From an uncultured Prochlorococcus sp. (lineage in GTDB: Bacteria > Cyanobacteriota > Cyanobacteriia > PCC-6307 > Cyanobiaceae), in contig CACFEJ010000001.1 of the NCBI GenBank assembly GCA_902565305.1, positions 18,209 to 82,208 on the forward strand: a DNA stretch of 64,000 nt, in the 5' to 3' direction. The notes beneath the pieces were generated by a model that was given only the letters and a program-made list of their open reading frames with translations, did not search any database and was not told the origin of the DNA. This document shows, piece after piece, positions 39,915 to 51,305 of the stretch; position 1 is the first letter of the stretch; the number at the start of each line of letters is the position of its first letter. The translations under genes and the position numbers were made by a program.

Positions 39915-40517
39915 TTAAGGTTGGTTTTTATTAAAAGAATTTAATTCATTAATTATATATTCTTCTTTTTTAGTATTTAGTTGTTCGAGGGATTCTATTA
40001 ATCTCCTATAAACTTTATCCAATATTGATTTTTCCTCTGGAGAAATATTTCCTAATACATGTGAAATGGTATTGAAATTAATTTTTCCTTTTACTAAGGG
40101 AGGTGAACCGATACCAATTCTGATTCTCTTAAAGTCTTGTGATTGCAATTGTTTAATGATACTTTTAAGACCGTTATGTCCACCTGAGCTTCCTTTCTTT
40201 CTAAATCTTATTTTCCCAAGGGGAAGATCTTTATCATCGACTATTATGAAAATCTGATCTAAATTTATATTGTACCAATCAACTATTGCTCGGACAGCAT
40301 CACCACTATTATTCATAAACGTATTTGGTAAAAATAATCTGAAAGTAGAATTATTGATTTGAAATTCCGCGCAGGAACTTTTAAGCTTTTCTTTTAATAG
40401 AAAATTTGAATTATATTTCTTCGAGAGATTTTGAAGTACTTGGAAGCCAATGTTATGTCTACTTTTTGAGTATTTGCTGCCAGGATTTCCGAGTCCAATT
40501 AAAAATATATCTTCCAT
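39915..40517 (-). CDS. pth: Peptidyl-tRNA hydrolase
   Basis: LIGLGNPGSKYSKSRHNIGF, NTFMNNSGDAV, GSSGGHNGLKSI. Confidence 0.97.
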   Translation of the reverse strand: MEDIFLIGLGNPGSKYSKSRHNIGFQVLQNLSKKYNSNFLLKEKLKSSCAEFQINNSTFRLFLPNTFMNNSGDAVRAIVDWYNINLDQIFIIVDDKDLPLGKIRFRKKGSSGGHNGLKSIIKQLQSQDFKRIRIGIGSPPLVKGKINFNTISHVLGNISPEEKSILDKVYRRLIESLEQLNTKKEEYIINELNSFNKNQP

Positions 40518-40605
40518 AATTTATTTTTAAATCTCTTTTTATTGAGAAATTTATATCTTTAAATATATCTTTAAACTACAACTAATTAATGAAAACATAA
40601 ATTAC

Positions 40606-40650
40606 AAAAAAGTTATTTAGAAATCATCACATGAACTAAATAACTTTTTT
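40606..40650 (-). terminator. Strong hairpin downstream of psbH
   Basis: AAAAAAGTTATTTAG (40606-40620) / CTAAATAACTTTTTT (40636-40650), 15-bp perfect inverted repeat. Confidence 0.85.
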
Positions 40651-40667
40651 TAGAGAATTTAAGGGAT

Positions 40668-40868
40668 TTAGTTTCCGTTCCAATCTACTGAAAAACCTTG
40701 CAAAAGTAGGGATTGGTTATAAATTTGTAGAAGAATAACTAAGAAAACAAGTAGTAGTAGTCCTATGACTGTCATCACAGGAACTGCTCCCCAACCAGGC
40801 ACTACTTTTCCTTGACCTGAATTGCCAATTGCTTTTAGAAGACTTCCTAAGGCTGTTTTTTGACCCAT
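40668..40868 (-). CDS. psbH: Photosystem II protein PsbH
   Basis: [39 protein letters not shown]. Confidence 0.96.
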
Positions 40869-40947
40869 TTGAATTCACAAAATCGAATATTATTTCGCTA
40901 TTGTATAAGAACTTATACATAAATTGTTTACAAACTTAGCAAAATTG

Positions 40948-41100
40948 ATGCAAACTTTATCATCTGCTCCAGATCCTGCAGTTTCCATAGCAGTAACAAT
41001 TCTGGCATTACTTCTAGCTTTAACCGGTTTTGGTCTTTGGACTGCATTTGGACCTAAAGCTGCAAAGCTTACAGATCCTTGGGATGATCATGACGATTAA
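40948..41100 (+). CDS. psbN: PsbN, not in ORF track
   Basis: MQTLSSAPDPAVSIAVTILALLLALTGFGLWTAFGPKAAKLTDPWDDHDD; divergent from psbH as is typical. Confidence 0.95.
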   Translation: MQTLSSAPDPAVSIAVTILALLLALTGFGLWTAFGPKAAKLTDPWDDHDD

Positions 41101-41208
41101 TCTGCATCAAAGTATTTCAAATTTTTCCAAAAATACAAAAAGTAAACATTTCACCATACTTTAATTATAAATTTAATAGGATATAAATCTGTCAGCACTA
41201 GTAATTCC

Positions 41209-41337
41209 ATGCTCGCCTTAAAAATTTCTGTTTACACTATTGTATTTTTCTTTGTTGGAATATTTTTATTCGGATTTTTAGCAAGTGACCCAACAAGAAC
41301 TCCAAATAGAAAAGATCTAGAAAGTCCTCAAGATTAA
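41209..41337 (+). CDS. psbI: Photosystem II protein PsbI, not in ORF track
   Basis: [42 protein letters not shown]. Confidence 0.95.
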
Positions 41338-41357
41338 TTTTTAATTTAATTTCTAAA

Positions 41358-43352
41358 TTGATTTCTGGAATATCCAAAAAAGTAATATTTTCTTTTCTTC
41401 TGTTTATTAATTTTCTACAGCCGTCAAAATCTGTTGAATCAACAAAAATTAATAAAGGTATCAATAACCAAAACGCCAAGTTTGTTTGGTCAAAAATTAT
41501 TAATAAAGAGGCCTTATCAGATTCACATAAAGTTTCTGATTTTAATATTACCCACCTAAATTTATTACACAAAAATTTTTATTCATCTTATGTGGCTTTA
41601 GCCGAAAAGCAAGAAGAGTTAATCATCCAATCTGATAAACAGTCTGAAATAAATGATGTAATTTATGCAGAGGGAAATGTAGATGTTGCTTATAGAGGCA
41701 AACTGCTAAAAGCAGATACCTTAATTTACGATAAATTAAATCAAAAAATTAGTGCTAAAGGAAATATATCTTTGGAAGTAGGTAATCAATTCTTCACATT
41801 TGAAGAACTAGAGTATAGTTTTATTAGTGAAAAAGGATACCTATTAGATGTAAAGGGTAAAATTAATACTAATAACTTGATTGATGACTTATCTTCAAAT
41901 TTCAGCTTATCTGATTCTGAAAAGTTAGAGACTTTAATTGAATTAAAAAAAAAGGAAGTTATAAATACGCCTAACAATGTTCAAAATTGGTTATTTTCTA
42001 CAAATAAAATGATCATAGATGGGGAGAAATGGAAAACTAAGAAAGCCATATTTAGTAATGATTTACTTGAATTAAAACAAGTAAAATTAGTAATCAATGC
42101 ATTAGAAGTTTTTCCTATTGATGAAAAACTAAGATTTAAATCCTCATTAAATTATTTGATTCTTGAGGAGAAAATTTCAATACCTTTTTGGTTTGGAAGT
42201 AGAAATTTTAATTTTAATTTTAACAAGTTTCAATCTGCAAATAGATGGAACCTTGGATACGAAAATTTAGATAAGGATGGTTATTTTATTGGCAGGAAAT
42301 TTAACTCTATAGATATAACTGATGATTTAGTTCTTGATTTAGAGCCTCAATTCTTGATTCAACGCTCATTAAAGGGCTACACAAAAAGTTTTGTAAATAA
42401 GGGGGAATCAATCACCTCAGATAAGGTAAAGAGAAATACAAGTTTTGAAGATTATTTTGCTCTTAATTCACAGATAAAAGGAAGAATAAATAATTGGGAT
42501 TTAGAGATAGATAAGAATTTAAATTCTTTTGATTTTGATAAATTTTCAGATGCATTTAGATTTAAAACTAAGTTGAATAAAGAGATTAATTTTTTCAATA
42601 AAAAATGGGATAAAAGTTTTTACGGAATGTATAGAGAGAGGGTTTGGAATGGTTCCTTGGGAGAAGCGGAAATTTACTCTGGTTATGGTTCAAAATTACA
42701 AAAAGAAAATAATTGGATTGTAAATGACGTCAAAAAGAAAGAATCATTATCTTTAGGTTTGGCAAACATAACAGCGGAGGCTTTAAATACAAAAAATCTT
42801 ATAACTAACCTAAAAGGAAACTTGTTTTATTCTCTAGACCAAAAATTTCCGATTAGTATTCAGAAACCTGAAAATAAATCTATTGATATTTCATATAGAT
42901 ACATACCTCAACCAATCACTAAAGGATTAAGCCTTAAAACAAGATTAGAAGGATCATATTCTTTCTATGAAACCGGTGACCAACAAAAATATATAGGTTT
43001 AGGTATGGGACCCGAATTAATATTGGGTAATTTTAAGGATAAAACTTTTGATTATACTCGTATAAGTCTTTTCCCTTTCTATAAATTTGATAGTGGAAAG
43101 AGTGTTTTTAAATTTGATAATAATTATGATAAGTTCACATTGAATATCGCTTTTGATCAGCAACTATTCGGACCAGTTATCCTCAAAAGTTTTGGAACTT
43201 TAGATTTAACAAATGATTCAGATGATTACGGTGAATTTATAGATTCTAAATTATCATTAAATTGGAAAAAAAGGTCCTACGAATTTGGTATTTTTTATCA
43301 ACCTCATAATCAATCAGGAGGAATTTCTTTTGAGTTATTTGGATTTAGATAA
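41358..43352 (+). CDS. LptD/OstA-like outer-membrane protein (DUF3769-like), TTG start
   Basis: Signal-like N terminus; OstA-type repeat AEGNVDVAYRGKLLKADTLIYDKLNQKISAKGNISLE; beta-rich C terminus ending in FELFGFR. Confidence 0.75.
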   Translation: MISGISKKVIFSFLLFINFLQPSKSVESTKINKGINNQNAKFVWSKIINKEALSDSHKVSDFNITHLNLLHKNFYSSYVALAEKQEELIIQSDKQSEINDVIYAEGNVDVAYRGKLLKADTLIYDKLNQKISAKGNISLEVGNQFFTFEELEYSFISEKGYLLDVKGKINTNNLIDDLSSNFSLSDSEKLETLIELKKKEVINTPNNVQNWLFSTNKMIIDGEKWKTKKAIFSNDLLELKQVKLVINALEVFPIDEKLRFKSSLNYLILEEKISIPFWFGSRNFNFNFNKFQSANRWNLGYENLDKDGYFIGRKFNSIDITDDLVLDLEPQFLIQRSLKGYTKSFVNKGESITSDKVKRNTSFEDYFALNSQIKGRINNWDLEIDKNLNSFDFDKFSDAFRFKTKLNKEINFFNKKWDKSFYGMYRERVWNGSLGEAEIYSGYGSKLQKENNWIVNDVKKKESLSLGLANITAEALNTKNLITNLKGNLFYSLDQKFPISIQKPENKSIDISYRYIPQPITKGLSLKTRLEGSYSFYETGDQQKYIGLGMGPELILGNFKDKTFDYTRISLFPFYKFDSGKSVFKFDNNYDKFTLNIAFDQQLFGPVILKSFGTLDLTNDSDDYGEFIDSKLSLNWKKRSYEFGIFYQPHNQSGGISFELFGFR

Positions 43353-43368
43353 TTATGTGCAATGAGAA

Positions 43369-43977
43369 TTAAAATTTTAAATAGGGTAAATCATTAAATT
43401 TATTCTCAATTAGGTTCTCATTCTTAAGTAAAGTTGTAGTCGCATCCCATTCCCCCGATAAAAACATTTTTCTAGAGCTTTCTTTAATCTCAAGTTTTAA
43501 ATTAAGATCTTTTGATTTTGCTAATGAATTTTTAAGATCGATTTCTAAGAATAAAAATTTATTATCCTTATTTTCTTGAATTTCTTGAATAGAAGTTTTT
43601 GAGAGTGTAAAACATGGAATTCCTATTGCAATGCAGTTGCTATAAAAAATATCGGCAAAACTCTCTCCTATTATTGCTTTTATGCCCCATCTCATGAGTG
43701 CTTGGGGCGCATGTTCTCTGCTGGAACCACATCCAAAATTGCTATTAACAATTAGTATTGTGGCATTTTTGTTTTCCTCTAGATCGAAAGGATGCCTTCC
43801 ATTTAAAGTTAATCTATCGTCCTCAAAAACAGATTCACCCAATGAATCAAAATTAACACACTTCAAGAAACGTGCTGGAATTATTCGATCTGTATCAATG
43901 TCGTCACCAAATAAGGAGATACATTGCCCGTTGATTTCTCTAATTCTTCCAATTGGTGGGATAAACTCGGATTTCAT
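43369..43977 (-). CDS. leuD: 3-isopropylmalate dehydratase small subunit
   Basis: GDDIDTDRIIPARFLK, NFGCGSSREHAPQAL. Confidence 0.96.
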   Translation of the reverse strand: MKSEFIPPIGRIREINGQCISLFGDDIDTDRIIPARFLKCVNFDSLGESVFEDDRLTLNGRHPFDLEENKNATILIVNSNFGCGSSREHAPQALMRWGIKAIIGESFADIFYSNCIAIGIPCFTLSKTSIQEIQENKDNKFLFLEIDLKNSLAKSKDLNLKLEIKESSRKMFLSGEWDATTTLLKNENLIENKFNDLPYLKF

Positions 43978-45383
43978 TAGTTAATAAATTCTCGGACGTC
44001 ACTGACTTTGCCATTAATTGCAGCAGCAGCAACCATTGCTGGACTCATAAGAAGTGTTCTTCCGCTGGGAGATCCCTGTCTACCTTTGAAATTTCTATTA
44101 CTTGAACTAGCACTAACTTGATTACCTATTAGCTTATCTGAATTCATTGCTAAACACATTGAGCATCCTGGTTCTCTCCATTGAAATCCAGAATCCTTAA
44201 ATATCTGATCAAGACCTTCTTGTTTTGCTTCATTGGCAACTTTTTCTGAACCAGGAACTACAAATGCCTTGACATTCTTGGATACTTTTTTGTCTTTCAA
44301 TACTTTAGCTGCAACTCTTAAGTCACTGATTCTTCCATTTGTGCAACTTCCTATGAAACAAACGTCTATAGGAGTATCTTTTATTAATTGTCCTGGCTTG
44401 AAACTCATATATTCATAAGCCTCTTTTGCAATAACTTGATCATTTGGGGATAAGTCATCTAAAAGAGGAATTTGTTGATTAATGCTTATACTTTGGCCTG
44501 GAGTAATTCCCCAAGTTACCGTTGGTTCTACTTTAGAAGCATCTAATTTAATAACATCATCATAAATTGCATTGTGATCGCTTTTTAGTGATTTCCACCA
44601 TGTGAGAGCTTTATCCCAATGCTCATTTTTTGGAGCACATAATTTATTTTTAATGTAATTAAAGGTCTTTTCATCAGGGTTAATGTAGCCGCATCTTGCT
44701 CCCCCTTCAATAGACATATTGCATATCGTCATTCTTTCCTCCATTGATAATTCATCTATCGCAGGCCCTGCAAATTCATATGCGAAACCTACTCCTGCCT
44801 TTACACCAAGTTCATTTATGATATGAAGTACTAAATCCTTAGCATAAACACCCTTAGATAATTTATTCTCACACCAAATCTGCCTAACTTTCAATTTGTT
44901 CATTGCTATGGTTTGGCTAACAAGAACATCTCTTACTTGACTTGTACCTATCCCAAAAGCAATTGACCCAAAAGCTCCATGAGTTGAAGTATGTGAATCT
45001 CCGCAAGCGATGGTCATTCCTGGTTGAGTTAGCCCTAATTCTGGTGCTACAACATGAACTATTCCTTGATTACCACTACCAATATTAAAAAATCTTATTT
45101 TATGTTCTAAGCAATTCTTCTCGAGTGTTTCAATCATCTGTTCAGCGAGATTATCTTTGAAAGGCCTGCTTTGATTATCTGTTGGCACAATATGATCAAC
45201 AGTAGCAACAGTTCTTTCGGGGAATTTTACTTTTAAGTTTTTATCCTTTAAAGCGCCAAATGCTTGAGGACTTGTCACCTCGTGGATAAGATGTAGACCA
45301 ATAAATATTTGATCAGATCCTCCAGGAAGAATTGAAACTTTATGTAAATCCCAAACTTTATCAAATAGGGTATCTTGACTCAA
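43977..45383 (-). CDS. leuC: 3-isopropylmalate dehydratase large subunit
   Basis: [46 protein letters not shown]. Confidence 0.97.
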   Translation of the reverse strand: MSQDTLFDKVWDLHKVSILPGGSDQIFIGLHLIHEVTSPQAFGALKDKNLKVKFPERTVATVDHIVPTDNQSRPFKDNLAEQMIETLEKNCLEHKIRFFNIGSGNQGIVHVVAPELGLTQPGMTIACGDSHTSTHGAFGSIAFGIGTSQVRDVLVSQTIAMNKLKVRQIWCENKLSKGVYAKDLVLHIINELGVKAGVGFAYEFAGPAIDELSMEERMTICNMSIEGGARCGYINPDEKTFNYIKNKLCAPKNEHWDKALTWWKSLKSDHNAIYDDVIKLDASKVEPTVTWGITPGQSISINQQIPLLDDLSPNDQVIAKEAYEYMSFKPGQLIKDTPIDVCFIGSCTNGRISDLRVAAKVLKDKKVSKNVKAFVVPGSEKVANEAKQEGLDQIFKDSGFQWREPGCSMCLAMNSDKLIGNQVSASSSNRNFKGRQGSPSGRTLLMSPAMVAAAAINGKVSDVREFIN

Positions 45384-45396
45384 TTTGTAAAAATAG

Positions 45397-46671
45397 TTAC
45401 TTACTATTCGATAATAGGATTAATCTGAGGCTGTTCAAACACACATTTACACTTAGTGTTTGAATTTCTATTCTATTTCGGGTTGAGTTAAAAAGTTTTT
45501 TTATATTAGTTATATGATTATTCGGTCCTGTGATTGAGATATGGACAAGTCCAACCGGTTTATCTTTACTGCCTCCTTTAGGCCCAGCTATTCCACTAAC
45601 AGCTATAGCCCAATCTGCTCCTAATTTCTCTTTTACATTAATTGCCATAGCCTCACAAACTTCTTCAGAAACAGCTCCATATTTTGTAAGCTTTTCTTCT
45701 GAGATATTTAATAATGAATTTTTTAGCTTATTACTATAAGAAACAATACTACCTTGAAAAACTTGAGATGAGCCTGATATTGATGTTAATGATGAAGATA
45801 GAAGGCCTCCCGTGCAGGATTCGGCAAAAACAATAGTTTGATTCCTCTTGATTAATTCTTTTATTAGAACGCTAGGAAGAGTATCATTATCTTCTCCAAA
45901 AATAAATTTTGAAAAATCTTTTTTTAATTTTTCTTTTATAGGTTTTATTATATTTTTTGCTTCTAATTCATTCTTTGCTCGCGCTGTGATTCTGAGTTTA
46001 ACCTCTCCTAAGTTTGCATATGGAGCAACAGTCGGGTTTTTAAGATTTAATAGATCGTTAATTTTTTCTGCAACGCTAGATTCTCCAATGCCTGAAAATT
46101 TCAGAGTATTTGAAAAAAAGGAATAATTATCTGAAAATTTGGTTTTAATGAAATCATACGCCGTCTCTTCCCACATATTTTTCATTTCACTTGGCACTCC
46201 CGGGAAAGTAAGAACAGTAAATCCTTTTACTGGTTCCCAAATCATTCCTGGGGCCGTGCCCCTAGGGTTATTAATTATTTGCGCATTCTTTGGAAATAAA
46301 CATTGTTTCCTTAAGCTAGAGGAATCGTCCTTAAGCTTTGAGTTTGAAAGTTTTTGTTTAATTTCATCCCATAGGTGCGGTCTTTCAAAAAGAGATACAT
46401 TAAAAGATTTGGCTATTGCTTCAGTAGTTAAGTCATCTGGGGTGGGCCCTAAGCCACCCGTTGTGATTAGAAGATTACTTCTTTTCGATATTTCTTGAAT
46501 TAATTTTATAATTCGATCACGATTATCACCTACAGTTGATTGCCTAAAATGATTTAATCCTAATTTAGACAACTGCTCAGAAATCCATTGAGCATTTGTA
46601 TTAACAATATTTCCTAAAAGTAGCTCTGTCCCAATAGAAAGAATTTCAACTCCTTTCGAATTAGGACTCAT
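45397..46671 (-). CDS. cinA: CinA-like protein (damage-inducible/NMN amidohydrolase family)
   Basis: [61 protein letters not shown]. Confidence 0.95.
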   Translation of the reverse strand: MSPNSKGVEILSIGTELLLGNIVNTNAQWISEQLSKLGLNHFRQSTVGDNRDRIIKLIQEISKRSNLLITTGGLGPTPDDLTTEAIAKSFNVSLFERPHLWDEIKQKLSNSKLKDDSSSLRKQCLFPKNAQIINNPRGTAPGMIWEPVKGFTVLTFPGVPSEMKNMWEETAYDFIKTKFSDNYSFFSNTLKFSGIGESSVAEKINDLLNLKNPTVAPYANLGEVKLRITARAKNELEAKNIIKPIKEKLKKDFSKFIFGEDNDTLPSVLIKELIKRNQTIVFAESCTGGLLSSSLTSISGSSQVFQGSIVSYSNKLKNSLLNISEEKLTKYGAVSEEVCEAMAINVKEKLGADWAIAVSGIAGPKGGSKDKPVGLVHISITGPNNHITNIKKLFNSTRNRIEIQTLSVNVCLNSLRLILLSNSK

Positions 46672-47939
46672 TTAATTGATACTTCAAGTTTTCCCTCATA
46701 AAGGGGAAAACGATTACATAGGGATAATACTCGTTCTTTACATTGACTTTCAATTAGTGAATCGTTTGGTTGAAGTAATCTATCCGCAATAATTTCGCCA
46801 ACTTCAGCAAAAGCATTTTCATTAAACCCTCTAGTAGTTAAAGCGGCAGTTCCCAATCTTAGGCCGCTGGTCACAAAAGGTGATTCAGGGTCAAATGGAA
46901 CAGTATTTTTATTCGCAGTGATATTCACTTCACTTACGAGCAAGTCAGCAATTTTACCAGTCATATTGATACTCCTTAAATCGAGTAAAACAATATGGTT
47001 ATCAGTGCCTCCACTCACGATATTGATTCCTCTATTTATTAAAGTTGAAGCTAGAACTTTGGCATTTTTTATTACTTGTTGGGAATAATTAACGAAATCT
47101 GGCTGTAAGGCTTCTCCAAATGCAACTGCCTTAGCGGCAATAATATGTTCTAGGGGCCCACCCTGAGTTCCAGGGAAAACAGATTTATCAAATTTTTTTC
47201 CAAATTCTGGATCTTTACACAAGATAAGTCCCCCTCTGGGCCCTCTTAATGTTTTATGGGTAGTTGTAGTTACTACATCACAATAAGGTATAGGATTTGG
47301 GTGAAGTTTACTTGCTACAAGACCGGCGATGTGAGCAATATCAGCCATCAAGAATGCACCAACTTCATCTGCGATATTTCTAAATGATTCAAAATCGATT
47401 GTTCTTGGATAAGCAGAATAACCACATATGATTAATTTTGGTTTTGTTTCAAGTGCTATCTCTCTTATCTCATCAAAATTTAATTCACTAGTTTCTTTAT
47501 TTACTCCATAGTGAACTGCATTGAACCACTTGCCACTCATATTTACTGGAGATCCATGAGTAAGGTGGCCACCGTGAGATAAATCCATCCCCATAATTGT
47601 GTCGCCAGGTTTAAGTAGACTTAGGAAAACAGCAGCATTTGCCTGTGCTCCACTATGGGGTTGAACATTAGCCCAATTTGCATTAAATAATTTTTTAGCT
47701 CTCTGGATAGCTAACTCCTCAATTTCATCAACAAACTCACATCCCCCGTAATATCTTTTTTGAGGTAATCCTTCGGCGTATTTATTTGTAAGAACGGATC
47801 CTTGAGCTTGCATGACGGCAATTGATGCGAAATTTTCACTTGCGATTAACTCAAGATGAGTTTCCTGTCTATTTTTTTCAGAGTTGATAAAATTGGATAT
47901 TACTGGATCAGTTTCTTTAAGATTTTGAAGGATATTCAT
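46668..47939 (-). CDS. glyA: Serine hydroxymethyltransferase
   Basis: [41 protein letters not shown]. Confidence 0.98.
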   Translation of the reverse strand: MNILQNLKETDPVISNFINSEKNRQETHLELIASENFASIAVMQAQGSVLTNKYAEGLPQKRYYGGCEFVDEIEELAIQRAKKLFNANWANVQPHSGAQANAAVFLSLLKPGDTIMGMDLSHGGHLTHGSPVNMSGKWFNAVHYGVNKETSELNFDEIREIALETKPKLIICGYSAYPRTIDFESFRNIADEVGAFLMADIAHIAGLVASKLHPNPIPYCDVVTTTTHKTLRGPRGGLILCKDPEFGKKFDKSVFPGTQGGPLEHIIAAKAVAFGEALQPDFVNYSQQVIKNAKVLASTLINRGINIVSGGTDNHIVLLDLRSINMTGKIADLLVSEVNITANKNTVPFDPESPFVTSGLRLGTAALTTRGFNENAFAEVGEIIADRLLQPNDSLIESQCKERVLSLCNRFPLYEGKLEVSIK

Positions 47940-48017
47940 TGAATTTGATAAGTAATACTCATAATATAGACGATATTTTTTAGAAAAATATAAAAATAAT
48001 ATTTCAGAATTTTAAAC

Positions 48018-48090
48018 GCGCCTGGAGAGATTCGAACTCCCGACACCCTGATCCGTAGTCAGGTGCTCTAATCCACTGAGCTACAGGCGC
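48018..48090 (-). tRNA. tRNA-Arg (anticodon ACG)
   Basis: Reverse complement GCGCCTGTAGCTCAGTGGATTAGAGCACCTGACTACGGATCAGGGTGTCGGGAGTTCGAATCTCTCCAGGCGC folds as cloverleaf. Confidence 0.96.
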
Positions 48091-48176
48091 ATAATTATGT
48101 AATATCTCTGTTTCAGGGTCTCTTAGTCAACTAAATTTCGGGTAAAATATCTATTATTAACAAACCAATTATTAAT

Positions 48177-48428
48177 ATGCCTATAAAGTGGTATGGAAAT
48201 GGTGATTTAGAAGATCCTATTTATAAACATTTTTCTCGAATAGTAAATTTTGTTATTCACTGCATGATATTCACTGCGATTGTAAGTGGCACATGGCTCT
48301 TAAAAGAAATTAAATATGAAATAACCTTTTTTAATAATTTTGCAATTTTCTGGTCAGTTCTTTTGGCATCACATTTACTTTTCGTAATTATAAAAAAACC
48401 TAAAGATACTTCAAAACAATCTTCTTAA
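48177..48428 (+). CDS. Small conserved hypothetical membrane protein
   Basis: Two hydrophobic segments; ATG start. Confidence 0.6.
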   Translation: MPIKWYGNGDLEDPIYKHFSRIVNFVIHCMIFTAIVSGTWLLKEIKYEITFFNNFAIFWSVLLASHLLFVIIKKPKDTSKQSS

Positions 48429-48437
48429 ATCAATCTA

Positions 48438-48734
48438 ATGTTTATGGACTCTCAGATAAGAATAAGTGATCTAGAAAATATTATTTCAGAAAAGATTTTT
48501 ATAAAAATAGAAAAGTGGAATTTGTATCTTGGAGATGCTGGCTTAGCTAGGCAACTTGCTATTGAATGTATAAGTAATAAAGATCAAGGCCAATTGGAGG
48601 CTGCAAAAATAAGTTTGAAAGCAATAAATGTAAAAGTAGGAGACGGTGTTAACAAGATTCCCCTTATTAATTTAATCACTACTTCACAAATTTCAGAATT
48701 AGAGGAAATTTTGGAAAGTTTTTTTGAAAGCTAA
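48438..48734 (+). CDS. Conserved cyanobacterial hypothetical (DUF3181-like)
   Basis: EKWNLYLGDAGLARQLAIECIS. Confidence 0.65.
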   Translation: MFMDSQIRISDLENIISEKIFIKIEKWNLYLGDAGLARQLAIECISNKDQGQLEAAKISLKAINVKVGDGVNKIPLINLITTSQISELEEILESFFES

Positions 48735-50353
48735 ATCTTTTTTTTATAAACCTTATATTTATTTACTTTCAAGTATTTTGTAAGTAAATAATAAATTACA
48801 AAAAAAGTTAGAGAACCAATTATTAATAATATAAATTCTCCCAGATTTGAATTGGCTTTATTAGTAGTTTTGAGAATAGTAAAACAAAGTGTGCTATCTA
48901 TAAAAGCTGCTAATGACATAAGGGTGATTTTCCTCAATAAATCCAAGTTAGGCAAATGGATATCTTCATTTCGCAGATTAAAAGAAAGCAAAATACAAAC
49001 TATAGAGTTGACTATTACTGAAGATAAAATTATTCCTACAACTCCTAAATTATATGGAGAAAGATTCCCAAAATTTTTAATTGGAGCACCGATTAAAAAC
49101 CAATCAAAAAAAATGTTAAAAATTATCCCTGCAAATGAAGACTTAAAAGGGAAGTTTGTTTTCTCTATTGAATAGTAAGTTCTTACTAATAAATCTCTAT
49201 AAAGATAAAAAGGTATGCCAACTGCATAAGCAATTAATATATTCTTTACTTTTAAAGCCGCTGAATAATCAAAAGATCCTCTTTGAAAAACTAATTGTAC
49301 GATTTGATTATTGAATGTTATGAAAAATCCGGATAAAAAAATAGCTGTCAAGAAACAGTACTCTATCCCAGATATTAATTCTTTTTGGAGACCTCTATCG
49401 TCTTTCTCACTTCTCAATTTAGAGAATTTTGGAAGTAATGGCAAAATCAAAGAGTTAGATAATATGCCTAAAGGAGCTTGTATGAGAAAGTTCCCGTAAG
49501 CTAGTCCAGATGCTGCTCCTTGAAAACTTGAAGCAAAAAACATATCGATGAAAACATTAATTTGACTTAGACCTGATGAGATAGATGCTGGAATTATTAG
49601 TTTAAAAATCCTCCTCTCTTCATCTTTAAATAAATTGAAATTTGAATCTAACCTCAAGAGACCAATTTTCTTTATTTCAGAAATTTGAACAACAAACTGA
49701 ATTAAAGTTCCTGTCAAAGTTGCAAAAGCTAGTAATCCCGTAAAAGTAAAGAAATGGGAAAATGTATTTTCTTGGTTATAAATCCAACTAAATAAAATAA
49801 AAAAAATAGTAGTTACGCTTGTTATTGCTGGACTTATACTTGATAAAAAGAATTTTCTTTGGGAATTTAAGGCGCCAAAGCTTAAACCTAAGAATCCGGA
49901 TAAAGGAATACAAGGTGTAAGTATTTGTAATTGGTAAGTGGCAATAGATTTAGCATCCGAACTTAAATTGGGGGCTAATAATTCAATTAATAAACTGGAA
50001 TTAGAGTAAATTAATATAGCTGAAATGAATAGTAATATTGAAAGTTTTATGCTTACTTTAGTTAAAATAATTCCTCCTTTTTTTTTGTTAAGCGGAGTTA
50101 AAACTGCAACGACTGCGTTATGTAAGGGGCCATTAATTCCTCCAATGATTATTAGCAAGAAACCTGGGATTATATATGCATAATTAAATGCGTCGTATGT
50201 TATCCCAACCCCAAAAGCAGCAGCTATAAATATTTGTCTTATACATCCAGCTAATTTACTTAGACTAGTACCAAATGAAATTGAAAAAACATTATTTTTT
50301 AAAAATGAATGCATTTGGATTTGTCTAAATTTTTCAAGAAGTTTAAGTTTCAA
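48731..50353 (-). CDS. murJ: Lipid II flippase MurJ/MviN family
   Basis: SKLAGCIRQIFIAAAFGVG, NGPLHNAVVAVLTP, RTYYSIEKTNFPFKSS. Confidence 0.92.
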   Translation of the reverse strand: MKLKLLEKFRQIQMHSFLKNNVFSISFGTSLSKLAGCIRQIFIAAAFGVGITYDAFNYAYIIPGFLLIIIGGINGPLHNAVVAVLTPLNKKKGGIILTKVSIKLSILLFISAILIYSNSSLLIELLAPNLSSDAKSIATYQLQILTPCIPLSGFLGLSFGALNSQRKFFLSSISPAITSVTTIFFILFSWIYNQENTFSHFFTFTGLLAFATLTGTLIQFVVQISEIKKIGLLRLDSNFNLFKDEERRIFKLIIPASISSGLSQINVFIDMFFASSFQGAASGLAYGNFLIQAPLGILSNSLILPLLPKFSKLRSEKDDRGLQKELISGIEYCFLTAIFLSGFFITFNNQIVQLVFQRGSFDYSAALKVKNILIAYAVGIPFYLYRDLLVRTYYSIEKTNFPFKSSFAGIIFNIFFDWFLIGAPIKNFGNLSPYNLGVVGIILSSVIVNSIVCILLSFNLRNEDIHLPNLDLLRKITLMSLAAFIDSTLCFTILKTTNKANSNLGEFILLIIGSLTFFVIYYLLTKYLKVNKYKVYKKKI

Positions 50354-50384
50354 TTATATTTGATTTTTAACTAACGACATATTT

Positions 50385-51125
50385 ATGAATGAACGGATAA
50401 TTGAATTTGATCCATTAATTGAAGGGGTTTTAATCAAGAGGTATAAAAGGTTTCTTGTAGATATTAAATTAGAGAGTGGAGAGGTTGTAACTGCTCATTG
50501 TGCTAACACAGGCCCAATGAAAGGACTTTTGAGTGAGGGAGCAAAAGTAAGAATTAGTGTTTCCCCTTCTCCAAAAAGAAAACTCCCTTTTACTTGGGAA
50601 CAGATATGTGTTTTTGATTCAAAAAACGAGGAGGTTTGGGTTGGTATTAATACTCTATTTGCAAATAAGTTAATCAAAAAGGTTATTGAGAAAAATCTGC
50701 TAAACGAAATAATAGGCGAAATAGAGACAATTAAATCTGAAGTTCCATATGGAAAAGATAAAAAAAGCAGAATTGACTTTTTTTTAACTCCAAAATCTTC
50801 AAATCCTGATAAACGTAACATTTATATAGAGGTTAAAAATACGACTTGGATTAAAGAAAATGTAGCTCTATTCCCTGATACAGTAACGAAAAGAGGCCAA
50901 AAACACCTCATGGAATTAAAGGAATTAATTCCTGAAAGTAAAAGTGTTTTATTACTTTGCATTACGAGAAAAGACGCTTGTTTTTTTTCCCCTGGAGATG
51001 ATGCAGATCCCTTATACGGCAATCTTTTTAGAGAATCTTTAAGTGCAGGAATGATAACTATTCCATGTTCCTTTGAGTTTCATAAAGACCACGTTTCATG
51101 GAAAGGAATTAAACCTTTGAAATAA
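50385..51125 (+). CDS. sfsA: SfsA family protein (DNA/RNA nuclease SfsA)
   Basis: [45 protein letters not shown]. Confidence 0.95.
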   Translation: MNERIIEFDPLIEGVLIKRYKRFLVDIKLESGEVVTAHCANTGPMKGLLSEGAKVRISVSPSPKRKLPFTWEQICVFDSKNEEVWVGINTLFANKLIKKVIEKNLLNEIIGEIETIKSEVPYGKDKKSRIDFFLTPKSSNPDKRNIYIEVKNTTWIKENVALFPDTVTKRGQKHLMELKELIPESKSVLLLCITRKDACFFSPGDDADPLYGNLFRESLSAGMITIPCSFEFHKDHVSWKGIKPLK

Positions 51126-51208
51126 ATAAGATTTTCATATTTTGAATCTCTTTAAAAAAAAAAATTAAAATTTAACAGATATAGTTTTGGGATGCAACTA
51201 TAAAATTG

Positions 51209-51222
51209 GTAACAACGACTAC
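51209..51222 (+). promoter_or_regulatory. Consensus NtcA-binding site upstream of amt
   Basis: GTAACAACGACTAC = GTAN8TAC exact. Confidence 0.7.
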
Positions 51223-51305
51223 TAGACACTAATAAGTTTTTTGAGCAAAATTGAATATGAAAGGAAACAGCACAAACTGTTTTTTTGCAGATCTAATTTT
51301 TTTTT

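Noticed and set aside
46139-46498. 119-aa plus-strand ORF inside cinA (with similar ones at 45530 and 45848)
   Set aside because: Antisense to conserved CinA; no recognisable motifs.
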